A DNA stretch of 64,000 bases. Origin: JAOAGA01 sp964540515 (lineage in GTDB: Bacteria > CALINM01). Of this stretch, positions 1 through 7,585 are shown piece by piece. Below the pieces are notes generated by a model. It was not told the DNA's origin. It ran no database searches and saw only the letters and a program-made list of their open reading frames with translations. The translations under genes and the position numbers were made by a program. Location: NCBI GenBank assembly GCA_964540515.1, contig CAZIMS010000008.1:62001-126000 (forward strand). Direction: 5' to 3'. How positions within the stretch are numbered: position 1 is the first letter of the stretch; each line of letters begins with the position of its first letter.

Positions 1-600
1 AAAGGCAGAATCTTAAAAGAAGAGCTATCGTTGCTTAAAAAAGCTGGTTATGACCTAACGGATGTTCTAAAAGATGAGAGAAGACTGCTTTTTGATTTCC
101 CCGATTACAACATAAAGGTAATGCTACTTAAGCCCTTTGATGTACCAGTTTATGTAGAGAAGGGTGCTGCAGATATAGGTATGGTTGGGCTTGATGTAAT
201 AGAAGAGGAACAAAGTGATATATTAAGATTTGTAGATTTGGAGATGGGTAAATGTAGAATCGTTGTTGCAAAACCAAAGAGGTCCTTAAATTCGTCTCCA
301 GAGAAATTAAAGATTGCCACAAAATTTCCTGAAATAACAAAAAATTTTTATGAGAATAAAGGTGTAAACGTTGAGATAATTAAGCTATATGGGTCAATTG
401 AGCTTGCTCCAATAGTTGGGATATCTGATTATATTGTTGATATAGTTTCAAGTGGAGAGACGCTAAGAAAAAATGGTCTTATTGAGGTTGAGGATGTCTT
501 AAAAGTTTCTTCTTACCTAATCGGGAATAAGGTTTCATTTAAAACAAAATTTGTAGAGGTTAAAAAAATTATTGATAATATCAGAAAGTCGGTGAGGTGA
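1..600 (+). CDS. hisG: ATP phosphoribosyltransferase, short form (5' end cut by window)
   Basis: Catalytic subunit for the first step of histidine synthesis (ATP + PRPP to phosphoribosyl-ATP), in the cytoplasm. The frame is open from base 1 (begins KGRILKEEL), so the TTG at 31 is internal and the true start lies just upstream of the window. The visible 199 residues carry the HisG core, including GLDVIEEE and the PRPP-site region IVDIVSSGETLRKNGL near the C terminus. The protein ends there and has no C-terminal regulatory domain, so it is the short HisG type, which in known cases needs a HisZ partner; hisZ is not in this window. Its stop overlaps the hisD start region, consistent with one operon. 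Confidence 0.93.
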   Translation, partial: KGRILKEELSLLKKAGYDLTDVLKDERRLLFDFPDYNIKVMLLKPFDVPVYVEKGAADIGMVGLDVIEEEQSDILRFVDLEMGKCRIVVAKPKRSLNSSPEKLKIATKFPEITKNFYENKGVNVEIIKLYGSIELAPIVGISDYIVDIVSSGETLRKNGLIEVEDVLKVSSYLIGNKVSFKTKFVEVKKIIDNIRKSVR

Positions 601-602
601 TT

Positions 603-1913
603 ATGTCAATACTCATTACTGAAAAGAGTAAGATTACAGCCTATTTGAAAAAAATGGATCAAAGGCTCTCTTTAAACTCTGCTGAAGAAAATACAGTTAA
701 AGAGATTATTTACAATGTTAAGAAAGATGGTGATAAAGCTATAATTGACTATACTAAAAAGTTTGACGATGTAAAAATAACAGAGAAAGATTTTTTTATC
801 ACCCCAAAGGAATGGGAAGAGGGTACAAAAAAAGTTGATAAGAGAATAAAAGAAGTTATTGATAAGGTAGCTGAAAGGCTCTTTGACTTTTATGAAAAGA
901 CAAAGTACAACTCTTTTTTTTATTATGATGAGTATGAAAATCTAATTGGGACGAGAGTTATCCCCCTTGAGAGGGTGCTTGTTTATGCGCCTGGTGGTAA
1001 GGCCGTTTATCCTTCCTCTGTTTTGATGGGAGCTATCCCCGCTAAAGTTGCTGGGGTAAAGGAGATAATACTAACAACTCCAGATAGGGGTAATGGGATA
1101 AGGCCCTCTATCTTATATGCAGCTAAAAAGGCTGGTATAACAAAGATTTGTCGTATTGGTGGAGCCCAGTCAATAGCTGGCTTTTCCTTTGGCACCAAGA
1201 GCTTGCCAAAGGTTGATAAGATTGTAGGACCTGGAAATATATATGTTGCTTTAGCTAAAAAAGAGCTTTTTGGTTATGTTGATATTGATATGGTAGCAGG
1301 TCCTAGTGAGGTATTAATAATTTTTGATGAAACTATAAATATTGAGCATATAGCTTTAGATATGTTATCTCAGCTCGAACATGATGAGCTGGCTATAGCT
1401 GTTGCTTTAACTACAAAGGTTGAGTTGGCAAAAAGATTAGATGAAAGCCTCATCTTACTGGCCAAAAAATCTGAGAGATGGAATATTATAAAAAATTCTT
1501 TAAAAAACTCAGCTATTATATCTCTCAAAGATATGGCAGAGTGTGCTTTAGTAGCTAACAGAATAGCTCCAGAACATTTAGAGCTGGCGATAAAAGATCC
1601 CTACTCATTATTACCGATGATTAATAAAGCGGGAGCAGTTTTTTTGGGCTCAAACACACCAGAGGCGGTAGGGGATTATATAGCTGGTCCAAATCATATC
1701 CTTCCTACAGGTGGTACGGCAAGGTTTTTTTCACCTTTAGGGGTTGAAAGTTTTTTGAAAAGAATGAGCATAATATCTTTTACAGAAAAGGGACTAAGGG
1801 CTTTAGGTAATTATGTGGTTGATTTTGCTAAAGAAGAAGGCTTGTTTGCCCATAGCGACTCTGTGTCTTTAAGACTTAAAAATGATAGAAGTAAGAAAAG
1901 GAGCTCTAAATAA
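603..1913 (+). CDS. hisD: histidinol dehydrogenase
   Basis: Zinc- and NAD-dependent enzyme oxidising histidinol to histidine, the last two steps of the pathway. About 436 residues, the usual length. Family signatures are in order: LVYAPGGKAVYPSSVLMGA, VDKIVGPGNIYVALAKK, DMVAGPSEVLI, the zinc-site region LSQLEHDELA, APEHLEL and GPNHILPTGGTARF. A GTG at 597 is also in frame, but the ATG at 603 follows a GAGGTG stretch at 594-599, so either start is possible. Directly follows hisG, with which it overlaps or nearly overlaps, so it should be co-transcribed. Confidence 0.95.
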   Translation: MSILITEKSKITAYLKKMDQRLSLNSAEENTVKEIIYNVKKDGDKAIIDYTKKFDDVKITEKDFFITPKEWEEGTKKVDKRIKEVIDKVAERLFDFYEKTKYNSFFYYDEYENLIGTRVIPLERVLVYAPGGKAVYPSSVLMGAIPAKVAGVKEIILTTPDRGNGIRPSILYAAKKAGITKICRIGGAQSIAGFSFGTKSLPKVDKIVGPGNIYVALAKKELFGYVDIDMVAGPSEVLIIFDETINIEHIALDMLSQLEHDELAIAVALTTKVELAKRLDESLILLAKKSERWNIIKNSLKNSAIISLKDMAECALVANRIAPEHLELAIKDPYSLLPMINKAGAVFLGSNTPEAVGDYIAGPNHILPTGGTARFFSPLGVESFLKRMSIISFTEKGLRALGNYVVDFAKEEGLFAHSDSVSLRLKNDRSKKRSSK

Positions 1914-1914
1914 G

Positions 1915-2958
1915 ATGAGAATAAGAGAGGAAATAAAAAATCTTAAACCCTATTTTATAGACGAGAAAAAGGTTAGATTTAAATTAGATGCCAATGAAAG
2001 CCCCTATGATTTACCAGAGGAGTTAAAGAATGAACTACTTTTACTCTTAAAAGATATTAGTGTTAATAGATATCCAGATCCATCCTGTAAAACCCTCAGA
2101 AAATTAATTGCACAAAGAGAGGGTGTTGAAGAAGATCAAATAGTTTTTGGCAATGGTTCTGATGAGTTAATTTATCTAATCCTCTTTTGTTTAAAAAATG
2201 GTGCTCTAATAAGCTATCCTGAACCAGGTTTTTCAATGTATGCCATCTCAGGGAAGATTTTTGGTAAGGAGCTTCTTCCTTATAAGCTATCCGAGACAGA
2301 TTTTAATGTTAATGAAGAATCTTTTGAATATGTTATGGATAAGGAACCACATCTATGTTTTATAGCAAATCCAAATAATCCAACTGGTAACTGCTTTCCT
2401 GATGAGCTTCTCTTTAAACATCTTGGTAATGAAAATATAATTTTTGTCTCTGATGAAGCGTACTCTCCCTTTAACGGCAAAAGCTTAGTTAATAAGGTTA
2501 GTAGTAACAAAAACCTTTTGGTAATGAAAACTTTATCTAAGATAGGTTTTGCAAGCATTAGGTTAGGTTATCTCATAGGACATAGAGAGTTAATAAGGGA
2601 GATTGAAAAGGTTAGATTGCCTTATAATATCAACAGTTTTAGCCAAAAAATAGCCGAGTTTTATTTTAAAAATATTAATTTAGTTGAGAGCTATATTTCT
2701 GCTATAATAAATGAACGAGAGAGGGTTTATTTGGAGCTAAAAAGTAGAGGTATTCATACCTTGCCAAGCTCAGCGAATTTTATTACCTTTAGAGTTGAAA
2801 AGAATGGCTTTTATGAATTTCTCATAGATAATGGTGTACTGATAAAAGATCTTTATCCCTCCTTTGGTATGAAAAATTTTTATAGGTTTACTATAGGGAA
2901 GAAGGAAGAGAATGACTTTTTTATTAAGCTGCTCCTTAGATTTATGGAGGAAGAATAG
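1915..2958 (+). CDS. hisC: histidinol-phosphate aminotransferase
   Basis: PLP-dependent class I/II aminotransferase converting imidazole-acetol phosphate to histidinol phosphate. About 347 residues, typical for HisC. Visible motifs: KLDANESPYDLP near the N terminus, FGNGSDELIYL (cofactor phosphate region), NPNNPTGN, VSDEAY, and the PLP lysine in TLSKIGFASIRLGY. An in-frame ATG at 1882 lies inside hisD; I chose the ATG at 1915 because a Shine-Dalgarno-like AAAAGGAG (1896-1903) sits ahead of it and the protein then starts at the family's usual position. The stop shares a base with the hisB start. Confidence 0.93.
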   Translation: MRIREEIKNLKPYFIDEKKVRFKLDANESPYDLPEELKNELLLLLKDISVNRYPDPSCKTLRKLIAQREGVEEDQIVFGNGSDELIYLILFCLKNGALISYPEPGFSMYAISGKIFGKELLPYKLSETDFNVNEESFEYVMDKEPHLCFIANPNNPTGNCFPDELLFKHLGNENIIFVSDEAYSPFNGKSLVNKVSSNKNLLVMKTLSKIGFASIRLGYLIGHRELIREIEKVRLPYNINSFSQKIAEFYFKNINLVESYISAIINERERVYLELKSRGIHTLPSSANFITFRVEKNGFYEFLIDNGVLIKDLYPSFGMKNFYRFTIGKKEENDFFIKLLLRFMEEE

Positions 2959-3539
2959 TGGAAAAAATAGAGAAAACGAGAAAAACTAAAGAAACTGAGA
3001 TTAGCTTATCAATATCTTTGGGAAATAAAGAAGATGGAGGAATTTCTACAGGAATACCTTTTTTCGACCATATGCTTACTCTTTTCTCAAAGCATAGTTT
3101 TATTGATTTGACTGTCAAGGCAGTTGGGGATATTGAGGTTGATTTTCATCACACCGTAGAAGATGTGGGGATAACATTAGGTTCTGCTATTAAAGAGCTT
3201 GTCAAAGATGGGAAGGGTATAAAAAGATATGGTTTTTCAATAATTCCCATGGATGAGGCCTTGTGTGAGGTAGCTATTGACATATCAGGAAGACCAAATC
3301 TTGTGTTTAATGCCTCTATGCCATTAGGTAAGGTAGGGGACTTTGATACAGAGCTTGTGGAGACCTTTTTTAAAGCCCTTGCTGATCACAGCTTTATGAC
3401 TATCCATATAAATTTAAGATATGGTAAAAATCTTCACCACTGTATTGAGGCAATTTTTAAGGCCTTTGCAAAGGCATTAGCTGCTGCTTTAGAAAGGGAA
3501 GATAGGTATGGTATCCCCTCTTCAAAGGGAGTTATATGA
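2958..3539 (+). CDS. hisB: imidazoleglycerol-phosphate dehydratase
   Basis: Manganese-dependent dehydratase making imidazole-acetol phosphate. The 193 residues are the monofunctional length, so there is no fused histidinol-phosphatase domain. Metal-ligand motifs are present: FFDHMLTLFSKHS, DFHHTVEDVGITLG, and in the second half DHSFMTIHI and NLHHCIEAIFKAFAKAL. Starts at GTG 2958, overlapping the hisC stop by one base, with GGAGGAAG upstream as ribosome site. The histidinol-phosphate phosphatase is not in the window. Confidence 0.95.
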   Translation: MEKIEKTRKTKETEISLSISLGNKEDGGISTGIPFFDHMLTLFSKHSFIDLTVKAVGDIEVDFHHTVEDVGITLGSAIKELVKDGKGIKRYGFSIIPMDEALCEVAIDISGRPNLVFNASMPLGKVGDFDTELVETFFKALADHSFMTIHINLRYGKNLHHCIEAIFKAFAKALAAALEREDRYGIPSSKGVI

Positions 3540-4165
3540 TAGTAATAATTGATTATGGGATGGGCAACCTAAAAAGTGTTTATAACGCCTTTAGGTCATT
3601 AGATATAGATTGTAAGATCTCATCATCACCAGAGGATATTTATAACGCAAAGGGAGTTGTACTTCCTGGTGTTGGTGCCTTTCCTATATGCATGGAGAAT
3701 TTAAAAAAATTAAATCTAATTGATCCCATAAAAGAAGTTGTTTTAAAGAAACCCTTCTTGGGCATCTGTTTAGGATTGCAGCTACTCTTTGAGGAGAGCG
3801 ATGAGTTTGGACCTGTTAAAGGATTAGGGGTCTTACCTGGAAAAGTTAAGAGATTTCCTGATAATATATCCTTTGAAGGTGAGAGGCTTAAGGTACCCCA
3901 TATGGGTTGGAGTGAGATAAAAAAAGTAAAAGATACTAAAATATTGGAAGACATTAAAGATAATAGTTTTTTTTATTTTGTCCACTCCTATTATGTAGAG
4001 ACAGAAGAATCAATTGTGGCTACAAAAACATTCTATGGTATTGATTTTACGTCTTCTATTGCCGTTGATAACCTTTTTGCCTGTCAGTTTCACCCGGAAA
4101 AAAGTCAGTCTTTGGGGTTAAAGATTTTAAAAAATTTTTCTAAAACTGTAGAAAGTATTTGGTAA
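3536..4165 (+). CDS. hisH: imidazole glycerol phosphate synthase, glutaminase subunit
   Basis: Class I glutamine amidotransferase that supplies ammonia to HisF. It is 209 residues with the nucleophile cysteine in FLGICLGLQLLFEES and the His/Glu of the triad in CQFHPEKSQ. FVHSYYVE is also typical. The start ATG overlaps the hisB stop as ATGA. In the usual order hisA follows directly, but here a lipoprotein gene intervenes. Confidence 0.95.
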   Translation: MIVIIDYGMGNLKSVYNAFRSLDIDCKISSSPEDIYNAKGVVLPGVGAFPICMENLKKLNLIDPIKEVVLKKPFLGICLGLQLLFEESDEFGPVKGLGVLPGKVKRFPDNISFEGERLKVPHMGWSEIKKVKDTKILEDIKDNSFFYFVHSYYVETEESIVATKTFYGIDFTSSIAVDNLFACQFHPEKSQSLGLKILKNFSKTVESIW

Positions 4166-4168
4166 TTT

Positions 4169-4822
4169 ATGAAAAAATTTTTTTCCATATTAATTCTTTT
4201 AGTCCTCTTTACTGGTTGTTCTTATACGAAGAGTTATGTACTTGAGGAGAAGAGTTATTGTCCTATCTTACCTAAAATCACTAAGATATTAGTTTTACCC
4301 TTTGAAGAGGGGCTTAAGGATGCCACGGGTATTAAAAGAGAGGGAGATATTGAAGATGGTGCGATAGAGAAGGTTACTACATTTACTGAAGATACATTAA
4401 AAAAACTTGCCTGTTTTCAGATTGTTACATGGGAAGAAGTTAAAAGCACTATAGAACAAAATGGTATATTAGCTAAAGAAGATTTTTATAGCTCTAATGT
4501 AGAGATGATAAAAGGTTTAGGTGCTCACTTCAAAGCAGATACGGTATTAAAAGGATATGTTCTAAGATATGTAGATAGAGTTGGTGGTAAATATGGTGTT
4601 AGCAGACCTGCCAGTGTTAGTTTTGTCATTCATTTATATGATGCAAAGGATGGTTCCTTGATATGGTCAGGGTCTTATAAAGAGACACAGATATCTCTTT
4701 CTGAAAATCTTTTGAATATAAATCTCTTTTTTAAGAGGGGTTTTAAATGGCTCACCGCCGATGAGCTTGCTAAATTTGGCATATCTGAGGTTGTTTATAA
4801 GATTCCAGGAGTTTCAAAGTGA
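4169..4822 (+). CDS. predicted lipoprotein of unknown function inside the his operon
   Basis: The 217-residue product starts with a type II signal peptide: MKK, a hydrophobic stretch, then lipobox LFTGC (Cys about residue 17). The mature part reads like a small periplasmic lipoprotein of the LpoB/CsgG-like kind: ILVLPFEEG strand, a helix-rich FTEDTLKKL segment, then ADTVLKGYVLRY and a SVSFVIHLYDAKDGSLIW strand pair. That family assignment is only a fold impression. It sits 3 bases after hisH and overlaps hisA by 4 bases, so it is transcribed and probably translationally coupled with the histidine genes, although no histidine role is evident. Confidence 0.85.
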   Translation: MKKFFSILILLVLFTGCSYTKSYVLEEKSYCPILPKITKILVLPFEEGLKDATGIKREGDIEDGAIEKVTTFTEDTLKKLACFQIVTWEEVKSTIEQNGILAKEDFYSSNVEMIKGLGAHFKADTVLKGYVLRYVDRVGGKYGVSRPASVSFVIHLYDAKDGSLIWSGSYKETQISLSENLLNINLFFKRGFKWLTADELAKFGISEVVYKIPGVSK

Positions 4823-5559
4823 TAATAATACCGGCAATAGATTTACTTGATGGCAAATGTGTAAGGCTAATGCAAGGAGATTACAATAGGGTTACGGTAT
4901 ATTCAAACTATCCTGAAGAGATAGCTATGACCTTTGAGCAACAAGGCGCTGAAATAATACATATAGTGGACTTAAATGGCGCTAAATCTGGTAAGCCTGA
5001 AAATTTCAAGATAATAGAGAAGATCATATCAAGCATTAGTATTCCTATTGAGGTTGGTGGCGGTATAAGAGATATTGAGACAGCTAAAAAATATAGCTCT
5101 ATAGGCGTAAAAAGGATAGTAATAGGGACAAGGGCTTTAGAAAATCCTGATTTTTTCTCTGAGCTTTCTGGTGAGGTGGAGGCTGATATTATTGCAGGTA
5201 TTGATGGGAAAAATGGAAAGGTTGCTATTAAAGGATGGACAGAAGTTTCTGAGGTATCAGTTATTGATTTGGCAAGGGTTGTTGAAAAAAAAGGTGTTAA
5301 GGGGATAATATACACAGACATATCAAAGGATGGTATGAGAGTTGGCCCTAACTATGAAGCGACGGTAAATTTGTCAAAAAATGTTTCTGTACCTGTTATA
5401 GCATCTGGTGGCATTGGATCATTGGAAGATATAGTAAGATTTTATGACTATAGTATTGATAACATCTATGGAGTCATTGTAGGCAAAGCAATATATGAAG
5501 GAGATATAAACCTCAAAGAGGCTATCAACAAAACAAAGGGATTGAGAAATGCTTACTAA
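4819..5559 (+). CDS. hisA: phosphoribosylformimino-AICAR-phosphate isomerase
   Basis: TIM-barrel Amadori isomerase (ProFAR to PRFAR). 246 residues; begins MIIIPAIDLLDGKCVRLMQG with the first catalytic Asp in AIDL. IEVGGGIRDIETA and VIASGGIGSLEDI are the two phosphate-binding half-barrel signatures, and YTDISKDGM holds the second catalytic Asp. The start is GTG at 4819, overlapping the lipoprotein stop by four bases. Its end overlaps hisF by 11 bases. Confidence 0.95.
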   Translation: MIIIPAIDLLDGKCVRLMQGDYNRVTVYSNYPEEIAMTFEQQGAEIIHIVDLNGAKSGKPENFKIIEKIISSISIPIEVGGGIRDIETAKKYSSIGVKRIVIGTRALENPDFFSELSGEVEADIIAGIDGKNGKVAIKGWTEVSEVSVIDLARVVEKKGVKGIIYTDISKDGMRVGPNYEATVNLSKNVSVPVIASGGIGSLEDIVRFYDYSIDNIYGVIVGKAIYEGDINLKEAINKTKGLRNAY

Positions 5560-6325
5560 GAGGATAATTCCTTGTCTCGACGTAAAAGATGGCAGAGTTG
5601 TAAAGGGTGTAAACTTTGTTGAACTAAAAGACGCCGGTGATCCAGTTGAATGTGCTGTTGCCTATAACACTGCTGGTGCTGATGAGCTTGTATTTCTTGA
5701 TATCACAGCCTCCCATGAGAATAGAGGAATTATTATTGACGTTGTAAGAAGAACGGCAGAAAAGATTTTTATGCCCCTTACTGTAGGGGGTGGTATAAGA
5801 ACGGTGGAAGATATAAGAAACCTACTTAAGGCTGGTGCTGATAAGGTTTCTATAAATACCCAAGCAGTTTTAAACCCCGAGTTGGTAAAGGAGGCATCCT
5901 ACAGATTTGGAAGCCAATGTATAGTAGTTGCAATAGATGCGAAGCGTAAGTATGAAAATGATAGGCTGACTTTTGAAGTTTTTACCCATGGTGGTAGAAA
6001 AAGTACTGGTATTGATGCTATTGAGTGGGCAAAAAAGGTGGAAGAGTTAGGGGCAGGGGAGATATTACTTACTAGTATGGACAGAGATGGCACAAAGATA
6101 GGTTATGATATAGAGCTTACAAAGGCTATTGCAGAGGCTGTAAACATTCCAGTCATTGCATCAGGAGGTGCAGGGGAGTTAATTCATTTTTATGAGGCCA
6201 TAAAGTATGGTTTAGCCGATGCAGTATTAGCAGCATCCTTGTTCCATTATGGGATATTAACAATAGGGGAGACAAAAAAGTATTTAGCTGAAAAAGGTAT
6301 TAGGGTTAGGGATTATGATATTTAA
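5549..6325 (+). CDS. hisF: imidazole glycerol phosphate synthase, cyclase subunit
   Basis: TIM-barrel partner of HisH that makes imidazole glycerol phosphate and AICAR. 258 residues. Signatures: MLTKRIIPCLDVKDGRVVKG (catalytic Asp in CLDV), LTVGGGIRTVEDIR, VSINTQAV, LLTSMDRDGTKIGYD (second Asp) and VIASGGAGE. Gene overlaps hisA at the front and hisE at the back by 11 bases each, so the three are tightly coupled. Confidence 0.96.
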   Translation: MLTKRIIPCLDVKDGRVVKGVNFVELKDAGDPVECAVAYNTAGADELVFLDITASHENRGIIIDVVRRTAEKIFMPLTVGGGIRTVEDIRNLLKAGADKVSINTQAVLNPELVKEASYRFGSQCIVVAIDAKRKYENDRLTFEVFTHGGRKSTGIDAIEWAKKVEELGAGEILLTSMDRDGTKIGYDIELTKAIAEAVNIPVIASGGAGELIHFYEAIKYGLADAVLAASLFHYGILTIGETKKYLAEKGIRVRDYDI

Positions 6326-6647
6326 AGAGGTCTTTAATGTAATAGAAAAGAGATTTCAAGAGGGAGATCCTGAGACATCCTATACAGCAAAACTAAAAAA
6401 GGAGGGTATAGAAAAGATATTAAAAAAGATTCAAGAAGAGACAATGGAGCTAATTTTAGCAGGTTGGGAAGGAGAGAAAAAAAAGATAATTTCTGAAACA
6501 ACAGATTTATTATTTCATACAATGATTCTTCTTAAATATAGAGATGTTAGTCTTGAAGATATAGAAGGTGAGTTTAAAAGACGCTTTGGCATCTCCGGTA
6601 TCGAAGAAAAAAAACAAAGAAAAATTAAAAAAGGAGCAGAAAAATGA
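6315..6647 (+). CDS. hisE: phosphoribosyl-ATP pyrophosphatase
   Basis: MazG-fold pyrophosphohydrolase that makes phosphoribosyl-AMP, second step of the pathway. 110 residues. Typical features are the GDPETSYTAKL start segment and the metal-binding helices KKIQEETMELILAG and SETTDLLFHTMILL. It is a stand-alone HisE; the cyclohydrolase HisI usually paired with it is not in this window. The lysine-rich tail runs into an ATGA overlap with slyD. Confidence 0.93.
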   Translation: MIFKEVFNVIEKRFQEGDPETSYTAKLKKEGIEKILKKIQEETMELILAGWEGEKKKIISETTDLLFHTMILLKYRDVSLEDIEGEFKRRFGISGIEEKKQRKIKKGAEK

Positions 6648-7141
6648 AAGTAGCAGAAAGAACAGTAGTAACAATGGATTATGTCTTAAAATATGCTGAT
6701 GGAGAAATTATTGAATCAAGCATAGAGACTAATCAACCAATTGAGTTTGTTTATGGTAAAGGTTATTTATTACCTTCCTTGGAAAAAGCTATTTTAGGGC
6801 TTGAGGTTGGGGAAACAAAAACTGTTACCTTGTCCCCAGAAGAGGCCTATGGTGACTGGAAAGAAGAGGGGCTTGTAACTATACCTAAAAACCAGTTTCC
6901 TCCCGAGGCAGATGTAGAAGAAGGCATGATGTTTATGATGGAAAACGAAGATGGTGGTACTATGCCTTTAACAGTTGTCAAGATAGAAGGAGACAATGTT
7001 GTAGTAGATTTTAATCATCCTTTAGCAGGAGAGGAGCTTGTTTTTGATATAACTATCAAAGATATAAGAGAGGCTACGTTAGAGGAACTGTTGCAGTCAC
7101 CTTCAAACTGCGGTCCTTCTTGCGATAAGGGTTGTTGTTAG
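6644..7141 (+). CDS. slyD: FKBP-type peptidyl-prolyl isomerase, SlyD type
   Basis: Cytoplasmic prolyl isomerase/chaperone. 165 residues. The split FKBP domain is visible: VTMDYVLKYADGEIIESS, then IEFVYGKGYLLPSLEKAILGLEVGE, then the inserted flap domain (about residues 70-125) and FNHPLAGEELVFDI. The C terminus is short but keeps a metal-binding-type cysteine cluster, NCGPSCDKGCC, as in SlyD, which delivers nickel to metalloenzymes in other bacteria. Coupled to hisE by a 4 base overlap. The next gene starts 33 bases later with its own ribosome site. Confidence 0.93.
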   Translation: MKVAERTVVTMDYVLKYADGEIIESSIETNQPIEFVYGKGYLLPSLEKAILGLEVGETKTVTLSPEEAYGDWKEEGLVTIPKNQFPPEADVEEGMMFMMENEDGGTMPLTVVKIEGDNVVVDFNHPLAGEELVFDITIKDIREATLEELLQSPSNCGPSCDKGCC

Positions 7142-7174
7142 TAAACAAGGTTAAGATTAAAAGATAAGGATGCT

Positions 7175-7585
7175 ATGAGAAAGGTTCTTTATGCAAAATA
7201 TATGTCAAGATGTATGGGATGTATGTCCTGTATGCTTGCCTGTGCAAGAAGGTTAAGGAGTAGTCTTTCTGTTGCAAAATCAGCCATTAGGGTAAGGACA
7301 AAGGGTGGTTTTTCAAGTGGACAGATGACAGCTCTTCATTGTTTAGGCTGTGAAGAGCCACCTTGTATCCCCTTTTGTCCTAACAATGCCCTTTCTAAGA
7401 GAGAGAAAGGTGGTATCAAGTTAGACCCAAAGTTGTGTAATGGCTGTAAAGATTGTTTAAAAGGATGTCCTATCTCAGCGATATTTTTTGATGAAGAGAA
7501 AAACTTGCCAATTTTCTGTATCCACTGTGGCAACTGTGTAAATTTTTGTCCCCACAACTGTTTATCAATAGAGGAGCTTTATTGA
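7175..7585 (+). CDS. four-cluster ferredoxin-like protein, probable electron partner of the downstream AOR-family enzyme
   Basis: A 136-residue iron-sulfur protein with four cysteine groups: CMGCMSCMLAC (13-23), CLGCEEPPCIPFCP, CNGCKDCLKGCP and CIHCGNCVNFCP. These fit four [4Fe-4S] clusters in two ferredoxin-type domains. No signal peptide or membrane helix, so cytoplasmic. The stop overlaps the start of the aldehyde:ferredoxin oxidoreductase gene (TGATG), a classical arrangement for an AOR electron-transfer subunit. The natural acceptor is not visible. Confidence 0.9.
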   Translation: MRKVLYAKYMSRCMGCMSCMLACARRLRSSLSVAKSAIRVRTKGGFSSGQMTALHCLGCEEPPCIPFCPNNALSKREKGGIKLDPKLCNGCKDCLKGCPISAIFFDEEKNLPIFCIHCGNCVNFCPHNCLSIEELY

